Positions 56,794 through 64,000 of a stretch of DNA of 64,000 nucleotides are shown here, piece by piece; positions within the stretch are counted from its first letter, which is position 1; every line of letters starts with the position of its first letter. A program made the position numbers and the translations under genes. Source of the DNA: Nocardia paucivorans NBRC 100373. GTDB taxonomy: Bacteria; Actinomycetota; Actinomycetes; Mycobacteriales; Mycobacteriaceae. The stretch is taken from assembly GCF_000308675.1 (NCBI RefSeq), contig NZ_BAGE01000018.1, positions 186,001 through 250,000 of the forward strand. The letters are read 5' to 3'. A model generated the notes under the pieces. It was not told the origin of the DNA and made no database searches. It saw only the letters and a program-made list of their open reading frames with translations.

Positions 56794-57771
56794 TTACTTC
56801 GCGGCGGCGGCCAGCGCGGGGCGGAGCTTGTCGAGAATGTAGGGAAGCGACAGTGCCGTCGGCTGGTTGATCGCGCTGATATCGGTGTAGTCCAGGAAAA
56901 CCACCGCGTTCTTCCGCACCGCGGGAAGATCTTCGTATCCGGGCAGCTTGCGGTATTGCCCGTCGAGACCATTGGCATATCCGGCGAGCAGCAGATCGAC
57001 GGTCAGCTCACCGGCTCGTTCCGCGGACAGCGCGGCGCGTCCCATTGTGGCGGGCAGTGATCGGATGTGTTCCGGAATGCTCATGCCGAGCGAGGTGAAG
57101 AGTTCGGTCGAGCCGTCGTTCGGGTCGTTGAGAACCATCAACTGGGTCGGGCCCGCCAGGTAGGTGCTGGCGAAGGTCTTACCACGTAATCCCGGATACG
57201 CCTGGGCGAGAGCATCGATCCGGGCCTGGATGTCCTCGATCACCTTGGCGGCTTCGTCCTGTTTGCCCAACACCCGACCCAGTGCGGTGACCTGATCCTG
57301 CCAGGGGGTCACGGTATCGGGGGCGAGACCGGGCAGCGTCGGGGCGATCTTGGACAGTTTCTCGTAGGTGATGGGGTCGGCGACGAACGTATCGGCCAGG
57401 ATCAGATCCGGCGCCAGCGCGGCAACCTGTTCGGGGATATCGCCGTGCATATCGATGGAGGTGGCCGCTTCCTTCGGATTCGGTTCCCACGGCGGGGTGC
57501 GCGATGCTCCGATCGCGACATTGTCGAGATAGCCGATCGGGGTGATACCCAGTGCCTGGACGGCATCGAGCCACTGATTGCCCAGGGCGACGATTCTCGT
57601 CGGTGTGCCCTCGACCACGGTCTCACCGTGGGCGTGGCCGATGGTGACCCCTGTGCCACTGCCGGTCGTGTCGTTCGTGGCGCCGCATCCGGCCAGTCCC
57701 AGGGCCAGCGCGGCGGCGAGAGCGATGAACACCGCTCGTAGCCCTCCGGGGGATCTCCGTACCACCTGCAT
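56794..57771 (-). CDS. FecB-type iron-siderophore binding lipoprotein
   Basis: 325 residues. The signal peptide has a lipobox (LGLAGC), so the protein is anchored by Cys about residue 29 on the outer face of the membrane. The body has the periplasmic-binding-protein (PF01497) pattern: GTPTRIVALGNQWLDAVQALGITPIGY, LAPDLILAD, KIAPTLPGL and the VRKNAVVFLDYTDISAIN end. It collects ferric siderophore and hands it to IrtAB or another importer. It has its own iron box, about 90 bases upstream. No permease or ATPase gene is adjacent. Confidence 0.87.
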   Translation of the reverse strand: MQVVRRSPGGLRAVFIALAAALALGLAGCGATNDTTGSGTGVTIGHAHGETVVEGTPTRIVALGNQWLDAVQALGITPIGYLDNVAIGASRTPPWEPNPKEAATSIDMHGDIPEQVAALAPDLILADTFVADPITYEKLSKIAPTLPGLAPDTVTPWQDQVTALGRVLGKQDEAAKVIEDIQARIDALAQAYPGLRGKTFASTYLAGPTQLMVLNDPNDGSTELFTSLGMSIPEHIRSLPATMGRAALSAERAGELTVDLLLAGYANGLDGQYRKLPGYEDLPAVRKNAVVFLDYTDISAINQPTALSLPYILDKLRPALAAAAK

Positions 57772-57857
57772 CGTTACTTCCTCCTTCGCCGAGGCATCTC
57801 CTCGGAAGGGCGCCGGTGCTCCCCTCGAAAGGGCACCGGGGCCTGCCTCAGCATAGG

Positions 57858-57876
57858 ACAGGCTTGGCTAACTTAT
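57858..57876. promoter_or_regulatory. IdeR-like iron box (7)
   Basis: Core CTTGGCTAACTTA, 13 of 19 by eye, upstream of the binding lipoprotein gene (-). Confidence 0.5.
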
Positions 57877-57965
57877 GGCGGTAACCGGTGTGTGAACTGT
57901 ACGGCCGACCAGACGGGTTTTTCCGGGGCTGTCGCCACCACGGCCGGCGACCTTAGTGTGCCTTC

Positions 57966-58445
57966 ATGGTGTTCTCGGTGTTCTCGGTGTTCTCCACAAC
58001 CACGCATCGCCTGTTCACTTCGCTGTTCGTGCTCGCGGCGGTTCTCCTCGGCCTGGTCGCCCTCGCTGCCCCGGCGAAAGCGGAAAGCATCGATTTCAGT
58101 CCCGTGACCACAGTGACCAGCGGTGGATGTATTGCGCGCCAGAATCTGCAGGCCCACGCCAGGGGTGAGACTCCGGGCACGGTGACCATCTCCGCGCCCC
58201 GCACCGAAACCGTCTTCGGTCTACCGGCCATCTCCGGCAACTGCGCGTTCCGGTTGACGCTGCGGTGGCACAACCTGAATACCGGGGCCACCGGGGTCAA
58301 GACCACGCGAATCGTGGTTCCCGACAGCTGCGACATCAGCTACTGCTTCGCCACGTGGGTGCAAACCGGACCGGGACGCGTCGTCGTGGACGCCACGACG
58401 GATCATCCGCATATCGCGGGACGCGCCGAGATCATCGTGCCCTGA
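57966..58445 (+). CDS. Secreted protein of unknown function
   Basis: 159 residues. A hydrophobic signal (FTSLFVLAAVLLGLVALAAP) is cleaved near AKAES at about residue 40. The mature ~120 residues are beta-rich with four Cys (SGGCIA, GNCAFR, DSCDISYCF), suggesting two disulfides. I do not recognise a family. The first codons contain three copies of the 9-bp unit GGTGTTCTC (57968-57994), coding for repeated VFS; a start at a later codon is possible. It is followed by a bidirectional hairpin. Confidence 0.6.
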   Translation: MVFSVFSVFSTTTHRLFTSLFVLAAVLLGLVALAAPAKAESIDFSPVTTVTSGGCIARQNLQAHARGETPGTVTISAPRTETVFGLPAISGNCAFRLTLRWHNLNTGATGVKTTRIVVPDSCDISYCFATWVQTGPGRVVVDATTDHPHIAGRAEIIVP

Positions 58446-58468
58446 ACCGTCCCGCGCGGGACACCCCC

Positions 58469-58501
58469 TCGGTGGTCGGCGGTGTTCCCGCCGACCACCG
58501 A
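58469..58501. terminator. Bidirectional hairpin
   Basis: A perfect 14-bp stem (left arm TCGGTGGTCGGCGG) with a five-base loop, between the secreted protein gene (+) and the convergent peptidase gene (-). Confidence 0.7.
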
Positions 58502-58531
58502 CACGTCCGGGGATCTTCCGGACTCCGGTTC

Positions 58532-60568
58532 TCAGAAGGCGACCCGCTGCTCCGGCGGCAGGAACAATTTGTCGGTTTCCACCACCCCGAACGTCCGGTA
58601 GAACTCCTCGATATTGCGGACCACCTGATTGCACCGGAACTCGTCGGGGGAGTGGGTGTCGGAGGCGAGCAGCTGCTCGGTGACCTCCGGGGTCTGCTTA
58701 CTGCGCCAGGTCCGAGCCCACGACAGGAACATGCTCCGGTAATCGGGCTCGTCGACCCCGGCGCGCTGTTCGGCGATCCGGAACGCGGCCAGGGCGATCT
58801 GCAGACCGCGCACATCGGCCAGGTTCTCGCCGACGGTGAGTTCACCGTTCACATGTTGTTCGGGGTCCAGCCCCTCGGGCACGAGTTCGTTGTACTGCTC
58901 GACCAGCTGCTGGGCCTTGGCCTCGAAGGCGGCCCGGTCCTCGGCGGCCCACCAGTCGCGACGGTTGCCGTCACCGTCGTACTTGGAGCCCTGGTCGTCG
59001 AAGCCGTGCCCGATCTCGTGGCCGATGATGGCGCCGACGCCGCCGTAGTTCACCGCCGATTCGGCGTCCTTGTCGAAGAACGGTGGTTGCAGGAAGGCGG
59101 CGGGGAAGACGATCTGATTGGTGGTGGCCGAATAGTAGGCGTTCACCGTCTGCGGTGACATGCCCCATTCGGACTTGTCCACCGGGGTGCCGAGGCGGTC
59201 GAATGAACGTTTCACTTCGAAATCGTTGATGGCGCGCAGGGATTCGATGAGTTTGCCGCGCGTGATCTTCAGTTTGGAATAGTCCACCCACTTGTCGGGG
59301 TAGCCGATCTTGGCCTCGATCTTGTCCAGTTTCTCGATCGAGGCCCGTCGGGTCGGCTCGGTCATCCACGACGAATTGGCGAAGTTCTCCCGGTAGGCCG
59401 CCATCAGATCGGCCACCATCTCCAGGGCACGGTCCTTGGCCTCGGGCGGGAAATGCTTCTCCACATACAGCTTGCCGAGCTGCTCACTCAGGTTCGAATT
59501 CACCGTCCCGACCGCCGACTTCCACAGCTCCGGGCGTTCCTGCTGACCCGCCATGAGCCGGCCGTTGAAATCGAAATTGGCGTCGGAAAATTCCTTCGGC
59601 AGATATTTGGCGTACTGCCGCAGCAGCTGCAGCTTCAAGAAATCACGCCAATCGGCGATATCGGTTTCGGCCCAGATCTTTCCGGCCTCGGTGATGAACG
59701 AGGGCTGGTGCACCACGAGCTCACCGAACAGATCCTTGGGTCGGTCGGTGATCGCCGCCAGCCACGGTTCCCAGTCGAATTGCGGCGCCAATGCCTTGGT
59801 CTGGTCCCAGGTGAGCCGGTTGTAGGTGGCGTCGGTATCGCGATTGCGCACATCGTCCCAGTGCGCGGCGGCTATCCGCTTCTCCAGATCCAGCTGGCGC
59901 CGCGCCACCCCGACCGGGTCGGGCATACCCGCGGCCTTGGCGACCCGCTCGGTGAAGGTCTGATAACCCGCCAACTGCTCGGCGTACTGGGGTTCGCGGT
60001 AGTACTGCTCGCTCAGACCGATACCGGCCTGTCCCATGGAGGCGATATAGCGGGTGGAGTCCTTGCGGTCGATTCCGACCCCGAACCCGATCAGCCCGGA
60101 CAGCGGAAGTCGCCCCATCACCGCGGCCAGATCCGGCTTGGTCTTCGCCGCATCGATCTCGGCGAACATCCCCTCCAAGGGGGTCAGGCCCAGCCGTTCG
60201 ATCTCGTCCAGGTCCATCCGGGCGTCGTACAGATCGCGGATCTGCTGCGCCTCCGAACCCGGCTCCGGGTCGGAAATGGATTCGATGATCTCGCGCAGCT
60301 GCTGCTGTACGCGCTCGCTCGCCTCGGAGAACGCGCCGTAGGAAACCTTGTCCGGCGGCAGCCGATACTCCTGCAGCCACTTGCCGTTGACATGCCGATA
60401 GAGGTCGTCCTGCGGACGCACTGCCGGATCGGAGCCGCTCATGTCGACCTTGTTCAGCGGCTTCTGTTCCTCCTTGCAGGAAACGAGCACCGCGGCCGCG
60501 GGCACCACGCCCAGCGCGACCAGGAACGCACGGCGATCCAATACGAAGGGGCGACCCGACGACGACAC
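58532..60568 (-). CDS. M13-family zinc metallopeptidase, Zmp1-like
   Basis: 678 residues from GTG 60568, with GAGAGGA upstream; the longer frame runs into the rplN promoter region and is not used. The N-terminus has a twin-Arg signal (LDRRAFLVALGV) and a lipobox-like LVSC, so it is probably a Tat-exported lipoprotein. HEIGHGFDD is the HExxH zinc motif, ENLADVRGL supplies the third zinc ligand, and NAYYSATTNQIVFPAAFLQPPFF is the substrate-strand signature of neprilysins. In M. tuberculosis Zmp1 is a virulence factor; here the substrate is unknown. It is the last gene before the second ribosomal block. Confidence 0.88.
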   Translation of the reverse strand: MSSSGRPFVLDRRAFLVALGVVPAAAVLVSCKEEQKPLNKVDMSGSDPAVRPQDDLYRHVNGKWLQEYRLPPDKVSYGAFSEASERVQQQLREIIESISDPEPGSEAQQIRDLYDARMDLDEIERLGLTPLEGMFAEIDAAKTKPDLAAVMGRLPLSGLIGFGVGIDRKDSTRYIASMGQAGIGLSEQYYREPQYAEQLAGYQTFTERVAKAAGMPDPVGVARRQLDLEKRIAAAHWDDVRNRDTDATYNRLTWDQTKALAPQFDWEPWLAAITDRPKDLFGELVVHQPSFITEAGKIWAETDIADWRDFLKLQLLRQYAKYLPKEFSDANFDFNGRLMAGQQERPELWKSAVGTVNSNLSEQLGKLYVEKHFPPEAKDRALEMVADLMAAYRENFANSSWMTEPTRRASIEKLDKIEAKIGYPDKWVDYSKLKITRGKLIESLRAINDFEVKRSFDRLGTPVDKSEWGMSPQTVNAYYSATTNQIVFPAAFLQPPFFDKDAESAVNYGGVGAIIGHEIGHGFDDQGSKYDGDGNRRDWWAAEDRAAFEAKAQQLVEQYNELVPEGLDPEQHVNGELTVGENLADVRGLQIALAAFRIAEQRAGVDEPDYRSMFLSWARTWRSKQTPEVTEQLLASDTHSPDEFRCNQVVRNIEEFYRTFGVVETDKLFLPPEQRVAF

Positions 60569-60907
60569 AGGATTTCCTCTCCCCGATGTGGTTTCTTCCC
60601 ACACCCGTGTTCTCGGTGAACCAGCTCGCCCGAGGCTACCGGGGTGCGGAGCCGACGTCCGGTCAATCCTGGAGAGTGCCGCTCTCGGGTCGGCCGCGGC
60701 CGGGCCGATTTCTTTTCGACCAGGTCGTTCGCTTACACTGGACCGGTTGCCTGCGGGAGCTGTGCCCGCAATCCGGCCGCGAACCCCCAGCGGTTGATCC
60801 ATCCGATCGAACGAAACCGCTGGCAGGCGCGCGTACGGGTGGCAGCAGACCATGCCCGTCGGGTCGGCAATCCGGCGTGCTTTTACGTCCAGGTCGAGGA
60901 GGCTGAA
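60569..60907. other. Gene-free region upstream of rplN
   Basis: 339 bases between the peptidase start (-) and rplN (+). A TTACACT -10-like element lies near 60733. No gene is recognisable. It must hold the promoter of the spc block, because the S10 operon ends 37 kb away. Confidence 0.45.
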
Positions 60908-61276
60908 GTGATTCAGCAGGAGTCGCGACTGCGCGTCGCCGACAACACGGGTGCGAAGGAGATCCTCTGCATCCGGGTTCTCGGTGGCTCGTCGCGCCGC
61001 TATGCCGGTATCGGCGACGTGATCGTCGCCACTGTCAAGGACGCAATCCCCGGCGGCAACGTCAAACGGGGTGACGTCGTCAAGGCCGTCGTGGTACGTA
61101 CCACCAAGGAACGGCGTCGTCCGGATGGTTCCTACATCCGTTTCGACGAGAATGCCGCCGTGCTCATCAAGGCGGACAACGACCCGCGCGGCACCCGCAT
61201 CTTCGGGCCGGTCGGCCGCGAGCTGCGCGACAAGAAATTCATGAAGATCGTTTCGCTGGCCCCGGAGGTGCTCTGA
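60908..61276 (+). CDS. rplN: 50S ribosomal protein L14
   Basis: 122 residues from GTG ([20 protein letters not shown]), with GAGGAGGC upstream. [18 protein letters not shown] and [26 protein letters not shown] are intact. First gene of the spc block, which here has its own transcription start. Confidence 0.97.
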   Translation: MIQQESRLRVADNTGAKEILCIRVLGGSSRRYAGIGDVIVATVKDAIPGGNVKRGDVVKAVVVRTTKERRRPDGSYIRFDENAAVLIKADNDPRGTRIFGPVGRELRDKKFMKIVSLAPEVL

Positions 61277-61277
61277 C

Positions 61278-61595
61278 ATGAAGGTGCACAAGGGCGACAC
61301 CGTGCTCGTCATCTCGGGCAAGGACAAGGGTGCCAAGGGCAAGGTCATCCAGGCCTACCCGAAGGAGAACCGGGTCCTCGTCGAGGGCGTGAACCGGATC
61401 AAGAAGCACGTCGCGAACTCGGCCAACCTGCGCGGCGCCTCCTCCGGCGGCATCGTGACCCAGGAAGCCCCCATCCACGTGTCCAACGTGATGGTCCTCG
61501 ACTCCGACGGCAAGCCGACCCGCATCGGCTACCGGACCGACGAGGAGACCGGCAAGCGGGTCCGTATCTCCCGTCGCAACGGGAAGGACATCTGA
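61278..61595 (+). CDS. rplX: 50S ribosomal protein L24
   Basis: 105 residues ([23 protein letters not shown]), containing the KOW motif. It initiates large-subunit assembly. It begins one base after rplN ends. Confidence 0.97.
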   Translation: MKVHKGDTVLVISGKDKGAKGKVIQAYPKENRVLVEGVNRIKKHVANSANLRGASSGGIVTQEAPIHVSNVMVLDSDGKPTRIGYRTDEETGKRVRISRRNGKDI

Positions 61596-61596
61596 T

Positions 61597-62160
61597 ATGA
61601 CCACCACCGAGAAGATCCAGCCCCGGCTGAAGGTGCGCTACCGCGAGGAGATCCGCGACGCGCTCAACGCCGAGTTCAAGTACGCCAACGTCATGCAGAT
61701 CCCGGGCGTGGTCAAGGTCGTCGTGAACATGGGTGTCGGCGACGCCGCCCGTGACGCGAAGCTGATCAACGGCGCGGTCGAGGATCTGGCCCTGATCACC
61801 GGTCAGAAGCCACAGATCCGCAAGGCCACCAAATCCATCGCCCAGTTCAAGCTGCGCGAGGGCATGCCGATCGGCGCCAAGGTCACCCTGCGCGGTGACC
61901 GCATGTGGGAGTTCCTGGACCGGCTGGTGTCCATCGCCCTGCCGCGTATTCGCGACTTCCGCGGTCTGTCGCCGAAGCAGTTCGACGGCAACGGCAACTA
62001 CACCTTCGGTCTGAACGAGCAGTCGATGTTCCACGAGATCGACGTGGACAAGATCGACCGCCCGCGCGGTATGGACATCACCGTCGTCACCACCGCGACC
62101 AACAATGAAGAAGGCCGTGCCCTGCTGAAGCACCTCGGCTTCCCGTTCAAGGAGAACTAA
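61597..62160 (+). CDS. rplE: 50S ribosomal protein L5
   Basis: 187 residues. [44 protein letters not shown] and [13 protein letters not shown] are the L5 signatures. It contacts 5S rRNA and the P-site tRNA. Confidence 0.97.
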   Translation: MTTTEKIQPRLKVRYREEIRDALNAEFKYANVMQIPGVVKVVVNMGVGDAARDAKLINGAVEDLALITGQKPQIRKATKSIAQFKLREGMPIGAKVTLRGDRMWEFLDRLVSIALPRIRDFRGLSPKQFDGNGNYTFGLNEQSMFHEIDVDKIDRPRGMDITVVTTATNNEEGRALLKHLGFPFKEN

Positions 62161-62164
62161 AGCC

Positions 62165-62350
62165 ATGGCGAAGAAAGCTTTGGTCAACAAGGCCAACCGG
62201 AAGCCGAAGTTCGCGGTCCGCGCCTACACCCGCTGCCAGCGCTGCGGCCGGCCGCACTCGGTGTTCCGCAAGTTCGGGCTGTGCCGCATCTGCCTGCGGG
62301 AGATGGCGCATCGGGGCGAGCTGCCCGGTGTGCACAAGAGCTCCTGGTGA
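62165..62350 (+). CDS. rpsN: 30S ribosomal protein S14 type Z
   Basis: 61 residues, the short zinc-binding form, with CQRCGRP and CRICLREMA as the four-Cys zinc ribbon. Followed by a strong hairpin instead of rpsH, the usual next gene. Confidence 0.97.
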   Translation: MAKKALVNKANRKPKFAVRAYTRCQRCGRPHSVFRKFGLCRICLREMAHRGELPGVHKSSW

Positions 62351-62386
62351 GCCGACGCGGCGCATAGCGCTGCGGAATCAATAACG

Positions 62387-62425
62387 ACGACAAGGACCCG
62401 GGCCCGAGGCCCGGGTCCTTGTCGT
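62387..62425 (+). terminator. Terminator after rpsN
   Basis: A perfect 18-bp stem (left arm ACGACAAGGACCCGGGCC) with a CGA loop, 36 bases after the rpsN stop. It would end transcription of the spc block inside the normally continuous operon. Confidence 0.85.
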
Positions 62426-62437
62426 GCCGCCGACAGG

Positions 62438-62868
62438 TTGACGAAGCGCCGTTCGGCGCTGTCGGCGTCGGGAGCCGATCTCATTCGTGAGGGGATCGAC
62501 CTCGTACTGCTGCGCATCCACATGGTGCGTCGCAGCAGGCCGGGGCCATCATTCGATTCGGGGTACCCGGGTTTCGCCACCAGTGAGTACCTGTTCGACG
62601 AAGCCTATGACCGTGCCACCGAGGCACACGAACGCGTCCGCGAGCTACTGTCCGTATCGGTGGCCGTCGTCTCGCGCCGGTGCTCGATGAGATCGACCGC
62701 CTGCCGATCGCGCGATTCGGTGAAGACCGCCGCGTTGCCGATCTCGTTCTCGACGAGCTGCTCACCTCGGCCGAGGAAGGCACCGTACTCATCCCGGCGG
62801 TCGATCGCGACGATATGCGAGTGGCCCAGCGGATGCTCGAATCCGTTGATATGACGGCCGATTCGTAA
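62438..62868 (+). pseudogene. Frameshifted gene of unknown family
   Basis: Two coding-like frames follow each other. The first, from 62438 to about 62670, has GADLIREGIDLVLLRIHM, FATSEYLFDEAYDRA and THE-like helices (EAHERVRELLSV). The second, from about 62680, reads LDEIDRLPIARFGEDRRV, then DLVLDELLTSAEEGTVLIP and DRDDMRVAQRMLESV. A one-base change near 62670-62680 would join them into about 143 residues. Neither part is recognised. It could also be two small genes or chance frames. Confidence 0.35.
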
Positions 62869-62950
62869 CCATTTTCCTTTCACACCACTTGACTCGGGCG
62901 TTCGGTAGCGGTGACAGTGCTCCTGTGAGTGGTGACCTGGCCGGTCGGTA

Positions 62951-63898
62951 ATGAAGGAGCGGTGGCCTGACGAGCTGATGCAACGGCTCCGTGATCTTCT
63001 GATCGAGTTGCATCGGCGTAGAGCGCAGGGCGAGTCCGACCGGATACGCCACAGTACGGGTGGCATGGTCGATATCGCGCACAGTGCCCGGGGCAGCGAA
63101 AACCTCGGTGCGCAAGAAGTTCGCGCTGCGATGAGTGAGGGCGGTATCGAGTCCTCGGTATCCGCACCGCCGCGGACCAGGACTCCGCTCACCGATCTTT
63201 CGCATATGCCCCCGCTGGGGGAGGTGGTCGACGGTGCGCTACGTGGTGACCTCGACGACCTCGAGCTCACGAGGGTGTTCGGGGGGTTGCGGCAACGCTA
63301 CGGTCCCTTCCGGCTCGAGGACGCGAACGCCTGGTATGAACCGGTTTCGACACGGCCCGATGGCACCGTGCGCCCCGAAGGGGTCGGTTTCGAGGCCCGA
63401 ATCGTCGATGACAACGGTGCCAATGCCGGCATAGTGATCTACGGTTTCGGCCGTGATTCCGATGGTGAACTGGTGGTCACCAATGATCTCACCGAGCTCA
63501 ACGAGAATTTCCGAGGTAAGGGTTTCTCCACGGCATTCTCCGCCTCCACCGAGGAGTACTTTCGGCGGTCGGGAGTCGATCGGATGTTGGTGACCGCGAG
63601 TATGCGTGACGGGGGAGTCGCCTGGGCCAAGGCCGGATACGACTGGGATCTCGAACCCACCCGGCTCGCCAAAACCGTCGAGCGCATGCAGTCCCGAATC
63701 GATGAGGTGCTCGAAGGTGAGGAGGGCTTTCTCAGCGCCGCGGACATTGCCGTGCTCCGAGATATCAGAGCACGATTCGATGGACCGGTCGTCGGGTTTC
63801 CCTCTCCTCAGGAACTGGTGCTGCTCGCGGGAGACGACCCGAAACTCGGCGAAAAGCTGATGAGAGGGTCGTATTGGCATGGGATGAAGAAGCTGTGA
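62951..63898 (+). CDS. Toxin-like protein with a GNAT-like C-terminal domain
   Basis: 315 residues. The N-terminal ~75 are charged and helical (LRDLLIELHRRRAQGESD...) and look like the remnant of a longer delivery protein. The C-terminal part contains NENFRGKGFSTAF, an acetyltransferase-like motif A, then EEYFRRSGVDRMLVTASM and GGVAWAKAGYDWD, ending RGSYWHGMKKL. Domains of this pattern occur at the C-termini of large type VII-secreted polymorphic toxins of actinobacteria, as far as I recall. Here it is a short stand-alone gene. A second small gene starts 18 bases downstream, the position expected of an immunity gene. The start ATG has only a weak ribosome site. Confidence 0.5.
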   Translation: MKERWPDELMQRLRDLLIELHRRRAQGESDRIRHSTGGMVDIAHSARGSENLGAQEVRAAMSEGGIESSVSAPPRTRTPLTDLSHMPPLGEVVDGALRGDLDDLELTRVFGGLRQRYGPFRLEDANAWYEPVSTRPDGTVRPEGVGFEARIVDDNGANAGIVIYGFGRDSDGELVVTNDLTELNENFRGKGFSTAFSASTEEYFRRSGVDRMLVTASMRDGGVAWAKAGYDWDLEPTRLAKTVERMQSRIDEVLEGEEGFLSAADIAVLRDIRARFDGPVVGFPSPQELVLLAGDDPKLGEKLMRGSYWHGMKKL

Positions 63899-63916
63899 AG
63901 ATCCCCCCGGAAGAGT

Positions 63917-64000
63917 GTGAGTTCATCCGACCCCGATACCTGGCCCGATAGCGAGCGGCAGGAATTCGAGCGTCGACCACACCGGCCGGTCGAGAAGTGG
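63917..64000 (+). CDS. Small gene downstream of the toxin-like gene (3' partial)
   Basis: The first 28 codons from GTG 63917 (MSSSDPDTWPDSERQEFERR...) run off the window. GGAAGAG precedes the GTG. The sequence is polar and acidic-then-basic. Position suggests an immunity or chaperone partner of the preceding protein; no family is recognised from so short a piece. Confidence 0.4.
   Translation, partial: MSSSDPDTWPDSERQEFERRPHRPVEKW

Noticed and set aside
56475..56978. 168-residue extension of the acyltransferase frame
   Set aside because: Composition is not protein-like, it crosses the iron box and the end of the binding-protein gene, and a good ribosome site precedes the internal ATG at 56474.
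60569..61348. N-terminal extension of the M13 peptidase frame to 61348
   Set aside because: The extension runs through rplN on the other strand and has no signal or similarity; the GTG at 60568 with GAGAGGA directly precedes a Tat/lipoprotein signal.

Overview
The window looks like chromosomal DNA of a mycolic-acid actinomycete, most probably Nocardia. It is GC-rich, GTG/TTG starts are frequent, there is an antigen-85-type secreted mycolyltransferase, an IdeR-like iron box precedes most iron genes, and a complete nocobactin/mycobactin-type siderophore assembly line lies between two blocks of ribosomal protein genes.

Layout. 1-7.7 kb: the 3' end of a nonribosomal peptide synthetase (NRPS) with an intact thioesterase, then a 2178-residue NRPS-like protein whose carrier, condensation, adenylation and epimerisation-like domains all carry substitutions in core motifs and which contains a roughly 290-residue low-complexity insert. 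7.8-17.8 kb: housekeeping and lipid-related genes (mycolyltransferase, enoyl-CoA hydratase, a tandem TetR regulator, an aldehyde dehydrogenase homologue without the catalytic Cys, a DrrABC-like exporter, a lycopene-cyclase-type flavoprotein, a DUF4442-type hotdog protein with a 36-bp perfect palindrome over its start codon). 18.2-23.6 kb: the S10 ribosomal operon, rpsJ to rpsQ, closed by a terminator. 23.6-28.1 kb: a visibly more AT-rich patch with decayed genes (HD hydrolase, XRE regulator with one in-frame TGA), two Nudix hydrolases and two copies of a two-gene module encoding a resolvase-like protein without the catalytic Ser. 28.1-57.9 kb: a pseudouridine synthase and then the iron island. 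58.0-60.6 kb: a secreted protein and an M13 metallopeptidase. 60.9-62.4 kb: the spc operon resumes (rplN, rplX, rplE, rpsN) and ends at a perfect hairpin. 62.4-64.0 kb: a frameshifted gene and a toxin-like protein with a partner gene cut by the window edge.

How the iron island works. Seven iron-box-like sites (13-16 of 19 matches to the IdeR consensus by eye) lie upstream of: a truncated adenylation-like protein; irtA-irtB (siderophore import half-transporters); a siderophore-interacting flavoreductase; nbtG together with a divergent secreted protein; the nbtA-nbtF assembly line; an MbtK-like acyltransferase; and a FecB-type binding lipoprotein. By homology to mycobactin, NbtF (ArCP-Cy-A-PCP) would join salicylate to Ser/Thr and cyclise it. 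NbtE (C-A-PCP-C-PCP), NbtB (KS), NbtC (AT-KR-ACP) and NbtD (C-A-PCP-E) would add the lysine, ketide and terminal lysine parts. NbtG and the MbtK-like enzyme build the hydroxamates, and NbtA is an editing or release thioesterase. Salicylate synthase, salicylate-AMP ligase and an MbtH protein are not in the window.

The most unusual signals are the catalytically stripped but open 2178-residue NRPS-like gene, the iron-box-associated adenylation-core-only protein, the Cys-less aldehyde dehydrogenase, the 36-bp palindrome and the duplicated Ser-less resolvase module. All calls come from reading the sequence; no database search was run.
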